DNA of 64,000 nt from Nocardia alni. GTDB lineage: Bacteria > Actinomycetota > Actinomycetes > Mycobacteriales > Mycobacteriaceae. Every line of letters starts with the position of its first letter. Within the stretch, counting starts at the first letter, position 1. Both the position numbers and the translations under genes were made by a program. The stretch covers positions 1-64,000 of the forward strand of contig NZ_JAGPOX010000039.1 of NCBI RefSeq assembly GCF_019038435.1, given 5' to 3'. A model generated the notes under the pieces. That model was given only the letters and a program-made list of their open reading frames with translations. It did no database searches and was not told the DNA's origin. This document shows, piece by piece, positions 52,477 through 61,083 of the stretch.

Positions 52477-53598
52477 ATGAACGAATTGATCGAGGCCGCG
52501 GTCGCCAAGACCGGCCTGCACGATTTCGGCGATGATTCCTTCCGGGAGGGTCTCGAAATCCTGGCACAGTCATTGCGCACCGAGGCGCAGTTGAATTCCC
52601 GGGGCGAGGACGCGATATATTCGCGCCTGATCACCTATCTGTCGCAACGCCTACAGGTCGAGGATTGGTACCGTCGGCACCCCGAAATAGACGACGTGCC
52701 GATCGTCCCGCCGCTGATCTGCCTGGGCTTACCCCGCACCGGCTCCACGGCATTGTCCGCACTGCTGGCCCAGGACCCCGATACCCGGTATCTGCGCCGC
52801 TGGGAATCCTCGCAACCGTGCCCGCCCCCGTCCACGGTGTCCGGGCCGGATCCCCGAATTCCCTCGGACAAGGGGGAAATGATCGGGACCCGGTATCACG
52901 TCCCGGTCGACGACGCGAACGGCCCGATGGAATGCCTCGAACTGATGGGCCTGGACTTCAAATCCCATCTGTTCCAGGCGTTCGCCCAGGTGCCCACGTA
53001 CTCCGAGTGGCTGGTGAGCCGCGCCGATCTGGCCTCCACGTTCGAGTACCAGCGCCGCGTGATGAAACTGCTGCAATGGGGTGAGCCGACCCGGCCGTGG
53101 CGGCTCAAGTGTCCCGCGCACGTGCTGTTCCTCACCGTCATCGACAAGGTCTTTCCCGACGCCCGGTACGTGATGACCCATCGCGATCCGGCCGACGTCG
53201 TGCTGTCGGTGGCCGAACTGTACGCCGACATCATCGGTGGATTCACCGACCATATCGACCGCCCCTACATCGGCCGGCTCAACGTCGAGCACTGCGCGCT
53301 CGGGGTGCGGCGGGCCGTGCGGTTCCGGGACGACGGTGCCGACGACCGCTTCTACGACATCGACTTCCGCGCCATGCAATCCGATCCGATCGGACAGGTC
53401 GAGGGCCTGTACGCCTGGCTGGGCCAGCCCGTCGGCGCCGAATTCGGTAACCGGATGCGCAGCTGGTGGACCCGGACCGCAGCCGAGCGCGAACCCAGCC
53501 ACCGCGCCGATCCGGCCGCGTTCGGGATCGATATCGACCAGGTCCGGCCGATGTTCGCCGAGTACGTCGAACACGCCGGCCGCTGGACCACGCACTGA
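52477..53598 (+). CDS. PAPS-dependent sulfotransferase
   Basis: 373 residues of the sulfotransferase family (PF13469). The 5'-phosphosulfate loop is L-G-L-P-R-T-G-S-T (83-91) and the 3'-phosphate motif is M-T-H-R-D-P-A-D-V-V-L-S (about 231-242), as in Stf-type enzymes. It transfers the sulfuryl group from PAPS to a hydroxyl of an unknown acceptor, leaving PAP. ATG 52477 is preferred over TTG 52468. The genes for making PAPS (cysD, cysNC) and for clearing PAP (cysQ) follow in the same operon. Confidence 0.88.
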   Translation: MNELIEAAVAKTGLHDFGDDSFREGLEILAQSLRTEAQLNSRGEDAIYSRLITYLSQRLQVEDWYRRHPEIDDVPIVPPLICLGLPRTGSTALSALLAQDPDTRYLRRWESSQPCPPPSTVSGPDPRIPSDKGEMIGTRYHVPVDDANGPMECLELMGLDFKSHLFQAFAQVPTYSEWLVSRADLASTFEYQRRVMKLLQWGEPTRPWRLKCPAHVLFLTVIDKVFPDARYVMTHRDPADVVLSVAELYADIIGGFTDHIDRPYIGRLNVEHCALGVRRAVRFRDDGADDRFYDIDFRAMQSDPIGQVEGLYAWLGQPVGAEFGNRMRSWWTRTAAEREPSHRADPAAFGIDIDQVRPMFAEYVEHAGRWTTH

Positions 53599-53608
53599 AA
53601 GAGAAACC

Positions 53609-54379
53609 ATGCAAGGACTGGCTGACAAGGTCGTCATCGTGGCGGGCGGCGCCACCGGAATCGGCCGCGGCACCGCCGAACGGCTGGGCGCCGAGGGCGC
53701 GCTCGTCGCGATCGGCGACATCAACCTTCCCGGAGCCACGGCCACCGCCGAGCGGATCGCCGCGGCGGGCGGGCGGGCCATCGCGGTCGAATTCGATCTG
53801 TCCGACGAGAAGTCGATCGTGGATCTGGTCCAGCGGACCATCGACGAGTTCGGCGCGGTGCACGGGCTGTACAACGTCGGCGCGGATCTGCGCCCGAGCA
53901 ATCTCGGTCGCGACACCACCCTGCTGGACACCGATATGGACGTGTGGCAGCGCACGTTCGAGGTCAACCTGTTCGGCTACGTGCGCACCATTCGCACGGT
54001 GCTGCCGCACCTGCTCGCCGACGGCGGCGGGAGCATCGTCAACACCTCCTCCGGCGGGTCGCTGGGCAACGATCCCATGCACGTGGCATACAACGCGTCC
54101 AAGGCCGCGATCAATCAGCTGACCCGCCACGTCGCGGTCAACTGGGGCGCCAAGGGAATCCGCAGCAACTGCGTCATGCCGGGCTACGTCATCGGCGAGT
54201 TGCAGATCGAACAGAACGACACCGCGCTGCAGGAGGCCTTCGTGACCCACGGCCGGACCACCCGGTTGGGGCGGCCGAGCGATCTGGCCTCGGTGGTCTC
54301 CTTCCTGCTGTCCGACGAAGCCGAGTGGATCAACGGCCAGACCTGGTACATCGGCGGCGGCTCCCACCTGCGGCAGTGA
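53609..54379 (+). CDS. Short-chain dehydrogenase/reductase
   Basis: 256 residues. A-G-G-A-T-G-I-G-R-G, Y-N-V-G (N-N-A-G position), N-T-S-S-G-G and Y-N-A-S-K are present. It starts 10 bases after the sulfotransferase and precedes cysD. It probably modifies the acceptor or product of sulfonation; direct evidence is lacking. Confidence 0.9.
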   Translation: MQGLADKVVIVAGGATGIGRGTAERLGAEGALVAIGDINLPGATATAERIAAAGGRAIAVEFDLSDEKSIVDLVQRTIDEFGAVHGLYNVGADLRPSNLGRDTTLLDTDMDVWQRTFEVNLFGYVRTIRTVLPHLLADGGGSIVNTSSGGSLGNDPMHVAYNASKAAINQLTRHVAVNWGAKGIRSNCVMPGYVIGELQIEQNDTALQEAFVTHGRTTRLGRPSDLASVVSFLLSDEAEWINGQTWYIGGGSHLRQ

Positions 54380-54406
54380 TTCGGACGAACTCAGATCGGA
54401 AACACC

Positions 54407-55324
54407 ATGACCGGAAACACCATGCATCGACTGACCCATCTGGAGCGCTTGGAGGCCGAGAGCATCCAGATCTTCCGCGAGGCCGTGGCCGAGAGCGAAC
54501 GGCCGGTGATGCTCTACTCGGTGGGTAAGGACAGCTCGGTCCTGCTCCACCTGGCGATGAAGGCCTTCTATCCGTCCAAGCCGCCGTTCCCGCTGCTGCA
54601 CGTGGACACGACCTGGAAGTTCCGGGCCATGTACGAATTCCGCGACCAGCTCGCGGACCGGCTCGGCATCGATCTGATCGTGCACCGGAACCCGGAATGC
54701 GTTGCGCGCGGCATCAATCCGTTCGATCACGGATCCTCGACGCATACCGACATGTGGAAGACCGAGGGCCTCAAACAGGCCCTGGATCTGCATCGGTTCG
54801 ATCTCGCGTTCGGCGGCGCCCGCCGCGACGAGGAGAAGGCCCGGGCCAAGGAACGGGTGTTCTCGATCCGTTCCGCACAGCATCGCTGGGATCCGAAGCA
54901 GCAGCGGCCGGAGCTGTGGCGGCTCTACAACGCCCGCAAGAGTCCGGGTGAGAGCGTGCGGGTGTTCCCGCTGTCGAACTGGACCGAACTGGATGTGTGG
55001 CAGTACATCTACCGGGAGGACATCCCGATCGTGCCACTGTATTTCGCCGCGCCGCGGCCGGTGGTCACGCGGGACGGCACGCTGATCATGGTCGACGACG
55101 ACCGGATGCCGTTGCAGCCCGACGAGGTACCGGTCGAGCGCAGCGTGCGTTTCCGCACGCTGGGCTGCTATCCGCTCACCGGCGCCATCGAGAGCACGGC
55201 CGCGACCCTGCCCGCGATCATCCAGGAGATGCTGCTCACCACCAGCTCCGAGCGGCAGGGCCGGGTCATCGACCACGACGCGAGCGGCTCGATGGAGCGC
55301 AAGAAGCAGGAGGGTTACTTCTGA
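54407..55324 (+). CDS. cysD: Sulfate adenylyltransferase subunit 2 (CysD)
   Basis: 305 residues. Opens with [13 protein letters not shown], then the PP-loop-type motif Y-S-V-G-K-D-S-S-V and H-V-D-T-T-W-K, matching CysD of the ATP sulfurylase heterodimer. With CysN it makes adenylyl sulfate (APS) from sulfate and ATP. ATG 54407 is used; ATG 54422 would start directly at the E. coli-like N-terminus. Overlaps cysNC by one base (TGATG). Confidence 0.95.
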   Translation: MTGNTMHRLTHLERLEAESIQIFREAVAESERPVMLYSVGKDSSVLLHLAMKAFYPSKPPFPLLHVDTTWKFRAMYEFRDQLADRLGIDLIVHRNPECVARGINPFDHGSSTHTDMWKTEGLKQALDLHRFDLAFGGARRDEEKARAKERVFSIRSAQHRWDPKQQRPELWRLYNARKSPGESVRVFPLSNWTELDVWQYIYREDIPIVPLYFAAPRPVVTRDGTLIMVDDDRMPLQPDEVPVERSVRFRTLGCYPLTGAIESTAATLPAIIQEMLLTTSSERQGRVIDHDASGSMERKKQEGYF

Positions 55325-57246
55325 TGGCACATACGATCAACGACCTGGTCGGCACCGATATCGAACAGTATCTGGACCAGCACGAACACAAGTCGATGCT
55401 GCGGTTCATCACCTGCGGCAGCGTCGACGACGGCAAGTCGACGCTCATCGGCAGACTGCTGTACGACTCGAAACTTGTTTTCTCCGACCACCTTTCGGCC
55501 CTGGAACAGGATTCGAAGACGGTCGGCACACAGGGCGGGGCGCTGGATTTCGCGCTGCTTGTCGACGGCCTGGCCGCCGAGCGCGAACAGGGCATCACCA
55601 TCGACGTCGCCTACCGCTTCTTCTCCACCGAGCGCCGCAAGTTCATCGTCGCCGATACGCCGGGGCACGAGCAGTACACCCGCAACATGGTCACCGGCGC
55701 CTCGACCGCCGATGCCGCGGTCATCCTCATCGATGCCCGCAAGGGCGTGCTCACCCAGACCCGGCGGCACAGCTATCTGGTGTCGCTGCTGGGGATTCGA
55801 AACATCGTGGTCGCGGTGAACAAGCTCGATCTGGTCGACTACTCCCCCGAGGTGTTCGACACGATCGAGCGCGACTACCGGGAGTTCGCCGCCGGGATCG
55901 GCATCGAGGACTTCACCTGCATCCCGATGTCGGCGCTGCGCGGTGACAACATCACCGAATCCAGTCCCAGCACACCGTGGTACACCGGGCCGTCACTGAT
56001 CGAGCATCTCGAGACGATCGAGATCGCCGACGAGCTGTCGGGCCGGCCCTTCCGCCTGCCGGTGCAGTGGGTCAACCGCCCGAACCTGGATTTCCGCGGC
56101 TTCGCCGGGCAGATCGCGGGCGGCAGCGTGCGGCCCGGTGATCGGATCCGGATCCTGCCCTCCGGCCTCGAGAGCACCGTGGACCGCATCGTCACCGCCG
56201 ATGGCGATCTCGCCGAAGCCGTTGCGGGACAGTCGGTCACGATATCTCTGACCGACGAGGTCGATGTCAGCCGCGGCGACGTGCTGGCCGCCGCCGACGA
56301 ACCGCCCGGCAGCGCCGACCAATTCGAGTGCCACCTGATCTGGATGAGCGACCAGCCGATGCTGGCGGGACGGCCGTACCTCATCAAGCTGGGCACCCGG
56401 ACCGCGACGGCCACCGCGGCCACGCCCAAGTACAAGATCAACGTCAACACCCTCGAGCACACCGCGACCCGCACCCTGGCCCTCAACGAGATCGGGGTCT
56501 GCAACCTCAATCTCGACCGGCAGATCCCCTTCGACCCCTACACCGCCAGCCGGGATATGGGCGGCTTCATTCTCATCGACCGCTTCACCAATGCCACCGT
56601 CGCCGCCGGAATGCTGCACTTCGCCCTGCGCCGCGCCGACAACGTGCACTGGCAGGCCGTCGAGGTGAACAAGCGCGCTCGCGCCCGGACCAAGGCGCAG
56701 CATCCCGCGGTCCTGTGGTTCACCGGCCTGTCCGGCGCGGGCAAGTCCACCATCGCCAACCTCGTCGAGAAGCGGCTGCACGAGCAGGGTTTCCACACCT
56801 ACCTGCTGGACGGCGACAACGTCCGCCACGGCCTGAACAAGGACCTCGGCTTCACCGACTCCGACCGCGTCGAGAACATCCGGCGCATCGCGGAGGTGAC
56901 GCGGCTGATGGCCGACGCCGGGCTCATCGTGCTCGCCTCGTTCATCTCCCCGTTCCGCGCCGAACGACAGTTGGCGCGCGAACTGCTGGACGACGGCGAA
57001 TTCATCGAGATCCACGTGGACGCCCCGCTGTCCGTCGCCGAATCCCGCGACCCGAAGGGCCTGTACGCCAAGGCACGACGCGGCGACCTGGTCCACTTCA
57101 CCGGCATCGACTCCCCCTACGAGCCGCCCGAATCACCCGAACTGCGCCTCGACACCGGCGGCGCGGAATCCGCCGCGACACTGGCCGACCGGGTGGTCGA
57201 GCACCTCCGAACCCTCGGCCTGCTCACCCCTCCCCCGGCGGGATGA
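55324..57246 (+). CDS. cysNC: Bifunctional ATP sulfurylase GTPase subunit / APS kinase (CysNC)
   Basis: 640 residues. CysN part (1-440): GTPase P-loop G-S-V-D-D-G-K-S-T (32-40), D111-T-P-G-H-E and N166-K-L-D. CysC part (about 455-640): APS-kinase P-loop G-L-S-G-A-G-K-S-T (468-476), D-G-D-N-V-R-H-G-L and the C-terminal S-P-Y-E-P-P. The fusion, as in mycobacteria, makes PAPS directly from sulfate. No PAPS/APS reductase or sulfite reductase gene is near, so PAPS supply for the sulfotransferase is the apparent purpose. Confidence 0.95.
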   Translation: MAHTINDLVGTDIEQYLDQHEHKSMLRFITCGSVDDGKSTLIGRLLYDSKLVFSDHLSALEQDSKTVGTQGGALDFALLVDGLAAEREQGITIDVAYRFFSTERRKFIVADTPGHEQYTRNMVTGASTADAAVILIDARKGVLTQTRRHSYLVSLLGIRNIVVAVNKLDLVDYSPEVFDTIERDYREFAAGIGIEDFTCIPMSALRGDNITESSPSTPWYTGPSLIEHLETIEIADELSGRPFRLPVQWVNRPNLDFRGFAGQIAGGSVRPGDRIRILPSGLESTVDRIVTADGDLAEAVAGQSVTISLTDEVDVSRGDVLAAADEPPGSADQFECHLIWMSDQPMLAGRPYLIKLGTRTATATAATPKYKINVNTLEHTATRTLALNEIGVCNLNLDRQIPFDPYTASRDMGGFILIDRFTNATVAAGMLHFALRRADNVHWQAVEVNKRARARTKAQHPAVLWFTGLSGAGKSTIANLVEKRLHEQGFHTYLLDGDNVRHGLNKDLGFTDSDRVENIRRIAEVTRLMADAGLIVLASFISPFRAERQLARELLDDGEFIEIHVDAPLSVAESRDPKGLYAKARRGDLVHFTGIDSPYEPPESPELRLDTGGAESAATLADRVVEHLRTLGLLTPPPAG

Positions 57247-57479
57247 GCCGAATGACGCCGATCGACCACCAGGCCTCTCACCGTGCGGCCGAGACTCCGG
57301 CCGCGCAACGGGATCCGAGTCCGATGATCACATATCACAGTGGCGCCGGGATCACCCGTGGCACCGGATCCGAATCCGCCGCGACGCTGGTCCACGGGGC
57401 TGTCGAGTATGTTCGAACGATCGGTGTGCTCACCGCACACCGGCGGAAGGATGGATGTGATGGCGGCGACCGGCGATAG
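57243..57479 (+). pseudogene. Degenerate partial copy of the cysC 3' end
   Basis: A 78-codon frame overlapping the cysNC stop (ATGA). Its segment [20 protein letters not shown] then V-L-T (57358-57420) closely matches the cysNC tail [20 protein letters not shown] then L-L-T. The rest has no homology I recognise. Most simply a decayed tandem duplication; a small expressed protein is less likely. It also carries the ribosome site of cysQ. Confidence 0.55.
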
Positions 57480-58260
57480 CGATCAGGCCCTGCGTGCGGA
57501 CCGTGTTTCCGAGGTGGTCGCGCGGTCGGTGGACGGGGGCGACGACCACGCGGTCGCCGCACGGCTCGCGGCCGAGGCCGGAGTGTTGTTGCTCGAGATC
57601 CGCGGCGAGGGTGGCGCGGCGGGCGACCGGAAGTCGAACGAGCTTCTGCTGCAACGGCTGTCGGAGCTACGCCCCGATGATGCCGTGCTGTCCGAAGAGA
57701 GCGCGGACAACCCGATCCGGCTCGAGCGAGACCGCGTCTGGATCATCGACCCCGTCGACGGCACCCGCGAATACGGCGAGCCGCCGCGCGAGGACTGGGC
57801 GGTCCATGTGGCGCTCGCGATCGACGGCCGGGCGGCGATCGGCGCGGTCGCGCTGCCCGCCGCCGATCTCGTCCTGCACACCGGAGCCCCGCCCGCCCTC
57901 GCGCCCGCGTCGCCGGGCCCGATCCGCATTGTCATGTCCCGCACCCGCCCACCGGCTTGCGTCGGTGTCCTGCTGGACGAACTGGATGCCGCCCCGGTGC
58001 CGATGGGCTCGGCCGGCGCGAAGGCCATGGCCGTGGTCCGCGGCGTGGCCGACGTCTACGCCCACTCCGGCGGCCAGTACGAATGGGATTCGTGCGCTCC
58101 GGCGGCCGTGGCGGCGGCCGCGGGCCTGCACGTCTCCCGGCTCGACGGTTCCCCGCTGCGCTACAACCGCCCCGACCCCTACCTGCCCGACCTGCTCATC
58201 TGTCGTCCGGAACTCGCCGACACCGTGCTCGGCATCCTGCGCGGCGTCATTCCGCGATAG
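57460..58260 (+). CDS. cysQ: 3'(2'),5'-bisphosphate nucleotidase, CysQ-like (inositol monophosphatase family)
   Basis: 266 residues. Metal-site motifs: [18 protein letters not shown] and [11 protein letters not shown]. The D-P-V-D-G-T and W-D motifs define the lithium-sensitive phosphatase superfamily; context points to PAP hydrolysis to AMP, relieving product inhibition of the sulfotransferase. ATG 57460 is preferred (GGAAGG at 57445-57450); GTG 57457 and ATG 57451 are alternatives. Confidence 0.88.
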   Translation: MAATGDSDQALRADRVSEVVARSVDGGDDHAVAARLAAEAGVLLLEIRGEGGAAGDRKSNELLLQRLSELRPDDAVLSEESADNPIRLERDRVWIIDPVDGTREYGEPPREDWAVHVALAIDGRAAIGAVALPAADLVLHTGAPPALAPASPGPIRIVMSRTRPPACVGVLLDELDAAPVPMGSAGAKAMAVVRGVADVYAHSGGQYEWDSCAPAAVAAAAGLHVSRLDGSPLRYNRPDPYLPDLLICRPELADTVLGILRGVIPR

Positions 58261-58268
58261 CTCCGCGA

Positions 58269-58305
58269 CCTCCGGGTGCGGCGGGATTGCCGCCGTACCC
58301 GGAGG
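58269..58305. terminator. Bidirectional terminator between cysQ and the DUF1330 gene
   Basis: CCTCCGGGTGCGGCGG and CCGCCGTACCCGGAGG form a 16-bp stem with one G-U pair and a 5-base loop between convergent genes. Confidence 0.82.
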
Positions 58306-58321
58306 GAAGCGTCAGGCGAAA

Positions 58322-58612
58322 TCAGAGGCCGTTGACGATCACGGCATTACTGTCGGCCGCGGCGTGGCGCAGGGGCTTGGCCTTCCCATAGGACTCCGAG
58401 TCGTACCAGGCCTGGGCCGCCTCCGGCGAGTCGAACTCGAGCAGGACCGTCTTGTCGCCGTGCCATTCTCCCTCGAGGACATGGGTTTTCGAATCGAAGG
58501 CCAGAACCCGGGCCCCGCTCTCGGCGATCGACGGCCCGGCCGCCTTACTGTAGGCGGTCATACCGGCCTCGTCTTTGATGGCTTCGGTGACGATGACATA
58601 GGCTTTCGGCAC
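58322..58612 (-). CDS. DUF1330 family protein
   Basis: 96 residues from GTG 58612 (GGAG 8-9 bases upstream). K-A-Y-V-I-V-T-E, Y-S-K-A-A-G-P-S-I and L-L-E-F-D-S-P-E-A-A-Q-A-W-Y-D-S match DUF1330 (PF07045), small dimeric alpha-beta barrel proteins. Molecular function is unknown. A family B operator lies about 48-62 bases upstream, tying it to the acyl-CoA dehydrogenase pair and the amidohydrolase. Confidence 0.85.
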   Translation of the reverse strand: MPKAYVIVTEAIKDEAGMTAYSKAAGPSIAESGARVLAFDSKTHVLEGEWHGDKTVLLEFDSPEAAQAWYDSESYGKAKPLRHAAADSNAVIVNGL

Positions 58613-58659
58613 AGCGGCACTCCATTCGGTATCTGTCTCGGAAACACAGCACTCGTTCG

Positions 58660-58674
58660 GAGAATACCATTCTC
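58660..58674. promoter_or_regulatory. Family B operator upstream of the DUF1330 gene
   Basis: GAGAAT-acc-ATTCTC, perfect 6-bp arms, 48 bases before the GTG at 58612. Same arms as 35449 and 48132. Confidence 0.6.
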
Positions 58675-59032
58675 GCCGCCCGCGCCGGGTGCCCGCACTC
58701 GGCAGCGGAACCTCGGACAGTCCCGGCAGCGCCGAGTTCTCGGCTCCCGGCAGAAACTCCCGACACCACAGTCGAAATACTGAAATCCTATGGCCGACAT
58801 ACAACGACCGCTATAGGAAATGATTACGGACCACCCGCGTCCGAGCATGTCACAGCCAATAATGATCGGGACCGGCGGTTTTTGCGCGAACATCCACCGG
58901 TCGACGACCCATCAAAGAGTAGTATATCTCTCTTCAGAGAACCTACATTCCGGTAATGCAAATCGCGTTACCCCAATTGCAAATACCGATCTTGCCGCAA
59001 CATGTCGACCCCGCCGATACGGGCCGATTCGA
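58675..59032. other. Non-coding stretch with AT-rich core and tandem TGCAAAT repeats
   Basis: No gene is convincing on either strand. The core (58911-58998) is much richer in A+T than its surroundings. TGCAAAT occurs at 58957 and 58978, 21 bases apart (two helical turns), with GGTAA and TTACC arms at 58952-58956 and 58968-58972 around the first. TCTCT-tc-AGAGA is a small dyad at about 58929. It could be an operator or the 3' region of the minus-strand operon ending at 59033. Confidence 0.35.
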
Positions 59033-59812
59033 TCAGCGTCCCTGCCACCGCGGGGAACGCTTCTCCGCGAACGCTTTCGGCCCCTCCTGCGCATCCTCGC
59101 TCAGATAGCACGATTCCGAGGCGTGACGAGCCGCCTGCTGCGCCGCCGAACGACCCATCTCGGTGGAGAGCATCACCGTCTCGCGCGCGGCACGCACCGA
59201 CAGCGGCGCGCCCGCGAGCACCAGCCGGGCGAGTTCCAGTGCGGTATCAAGCAATTCGCCCGGTTCGGCGACCCGGTTGACCAGGCCGACCTCGTAGGCG
59301 CGGCGGGCGGTGATCGGCGCGCCGGTCAGCAGGATCTCCATCATGATCCGCTGCGGAATCATATGGATCAGCGGCGCGGCCCACGGGGAGCTGCGCCCGA
59401 CCCTGACCTCCGTCACCGCGAACTTCGCGGTGGTGCTCGCGACGCAGAGATCGCAGGCCTGCGCGATCATCCAGCCGCCCGCGAACGCGACGCCGTTGAC
59501 CGCGGCGATGGTGGGTTTGGACAGCTCGATGGTGTCGTACGGCAGCGGGAACATCTCGCGCGGCGGCACACCCATGCCTGTCTCCACCATCTCCGCGAGA
59601 TCGCCGCCGGCGCAGAAGGCCTTGTCCCCGGCGCCGGTCAGAATCGCGACGCGCAGGGCCGGATCGCGCTCGAAGCGCTCCCACGCCGCGAACAGGCCCT
59701 CGCGGACGTCTTTCGCCAGGCAGTTCCTGCGCTCGGGCCGGTTGAGCGTGATCACGGCGATGCCGTCGTCGCGGGCATCGAACAGGACGGCGTCGCGCTC
59801 GCTGTCGCCCAT
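59033..59812 (-). CDS. Enoyl-CoA hydratase/isomerase family protein
   Basis: 259 residues of the crotonase family. L-N-R-P-E-R-R-N begins the fold; A-F-C-A-G-G-D-L forms the first part of the oxyanion hole and N-G-V-A-F-A-G-G-W the second. One catalytic Glu is kept in V-T-E-V-R-V-G, but the second Glu of classical hydratases is not evident, so isomerase, hydrolase or lyase activity is equally possible. Its ATG overlaps the stop of the CoA-transferase by one base. Confidence 0.87.
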   Translation of the reverse strand: MGDSERDAVLFDARDDGIAVITLNRPERRNCLAKDVREGLFAAWERFERDPALRVAILTGAGDKAFCAGGDLAEMVETGMGVPPREMFPLPYDTIELSKPTIAAVNGVAFAGGWMIAQACDLCVASTTAKFAVTEVRVGRSSPWAAPLIHMIPQRIMMEILLTGAPITARRAYEVGLVNRVAEPGELLDTALELARLVLAGAPLSVRAARETVMLSTEMGRSAAQQAARHASESCYLSEDAQEGPKAFAEKRSPRWQGR

Positions 59813-61083
59813 CAGAAACCTCTCTCGCGGATGGGGTGGGCCGCGCGCTCGAGCGGCTCCTGAAAGTCGGGGTGCGCGATGGCGATCAGGCGGCGGCTGC
59901 GCTCGGCCAGGGTCTGCCCCCTCAGCTCGGTCGCGCCGAATTCGGTGACGATCACATCCACATCGCTGCGGGCAGTGGTGACCGGCCCGGACAGGGCGGC
60001 GGCGATCCTGCTGATCGTGCCACCCTTGGCGGTGGCGGGCAGCGCGATGATCGAATGCCCACCCGGCGAGCGCGCTCCGGCCCGGACGAAGTCGACCTGA
60101 CCGCCGGTGCCGCCGAAATAGGCCGACCCGCTCTGCTCCGCGTTCACCTGGCCGGTGAGATCGACCTCCATCGCCGAATTGATCGTCACCAGGTTGTCCA
60201 GTCGCGCGAGCACGGCGGCATCATGGGTATAGGACGTGGCGCACATGCGGATTCGCGGATTCCGATCGGCGAACCCATACAGCCGCCCGGTGCCGATCAG
60301 CGCGCCGGTGATCGATACCCCCTGATCGATTCGCTTGCGCGCGTTGGTGATCACCCCGGCCTCGACCAGATCGACCACACCGTCGCCGAGCATGCCCGAG
60401 TGCACACCGAGATCGGTGCGGTCGTGCAGCAGCCGCAGCAGGGCGTCCGGCACGGCGCCCACCCCGGTCTGGATGACCGAACCGTCCTCGATATAGGCCG
60501 CGGCGTGCCCGGCGATCGCGCGGTCCAGTTCACCGATCCGGGCCGGCGGCACTTCGACCGGTGCGCGGGAAACCCTTACGGCGTAGTCGATGTCGGCCGC
60601 GGGAAGCGTCTCGCCGAGGGTGAACGGCACCTGCTCGTTCACCTCGGCCACGACCACGCGCGCCGCGGCCACGGCGGCCCGCACGTGATCACTGATCAGG
60701 CCGTAACTGTGATCGCCGTTCGCGTCGGGCGGACTGACCTGCACGAAGGCGACGTCACACCCGATGATCCCGGCCTCGATCATGGGGCCGACCTGGCTGA
60801 CATGGCATGGGATGACACTGAGCCGATGCTCGGCCGACAGCTTCCGCAGCGCGCCGATCGCGCCCATGCTGGACACCGAGAAGCTCTCTGTCGCATCCGG
60901 GCTCAGCAGACCGGAGAAGCTGGTCGCGACGAAGAGGGACAACCCGCCGATCCGCTGCCCGTCGGCGATCAACGCCTCGATGAGCGTCGTCGGCTCACCG
61001 CACGCCTGACCGACCACGATACGGTCGCCGGGCCGCAGGAATTCGCCGATATCCAGGTCATCCGCGGTGGAGACGACCTTCAT
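59812..61083 (-). CDS. Acetyl-CoA hydrolase/4-hydroxybutyrate CoA-transferase family protein
   Basis: 423 residues. The C-terminal domain has F-G-G-T-G-G-Q-V-D-F, G-G-H-S-I-I-A-L-P-A-T-A-K-G-G, D-V-I-V-T-E-F-G-A-T-E-L-R-G and I-A-H-P-D-F, diagnostic of this family (PF02550/PF13336). The catalytic Glu is probably in N-S-A-M-E-V-D-L. It moves CoA from an acyl-CoA to another acid. ATGA overlap with the CaiB/BaiF-type gene shows coupling of two unrelated CoA-transferases. Confidence 0.9.
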   Translation of the reverse strand: MKVVSTADDLDIGEFLRPGDRIVVGQACGEPTTLIEALIADGQRIGGLSLFVATSFSGLLSPDATESFSVSSMGAIGALRKLSAEHRLSVIPCHVSQVGPMIEAGIIGCDVAFVQVSPPDANGDHSYGLISDHVRAAVAAARVVVAEVNEQVPFTLGETLPAADIDYAVRVSRAPVEVPPARIGELDRAIAGHAAAYIEDGSVIQTGVGAVPDALLRLLHDRTDLGVHSGMLGDGVVDLVEAGVITNARKRIDQGVSITGALIGTGRLYGFADRNPRIRMCATSYTHDAAVLARLDNLVTINSAMEVDLTGQVNAEQSGSAYFGGTGGQVDFVRAGARSPGGHSIIALPATAKGGTISRIAAALSGPVTTARSDVDVIVTEFGATELRGQTLAERSRRLIAIAHPDFQEPLERAAHPIRERGF

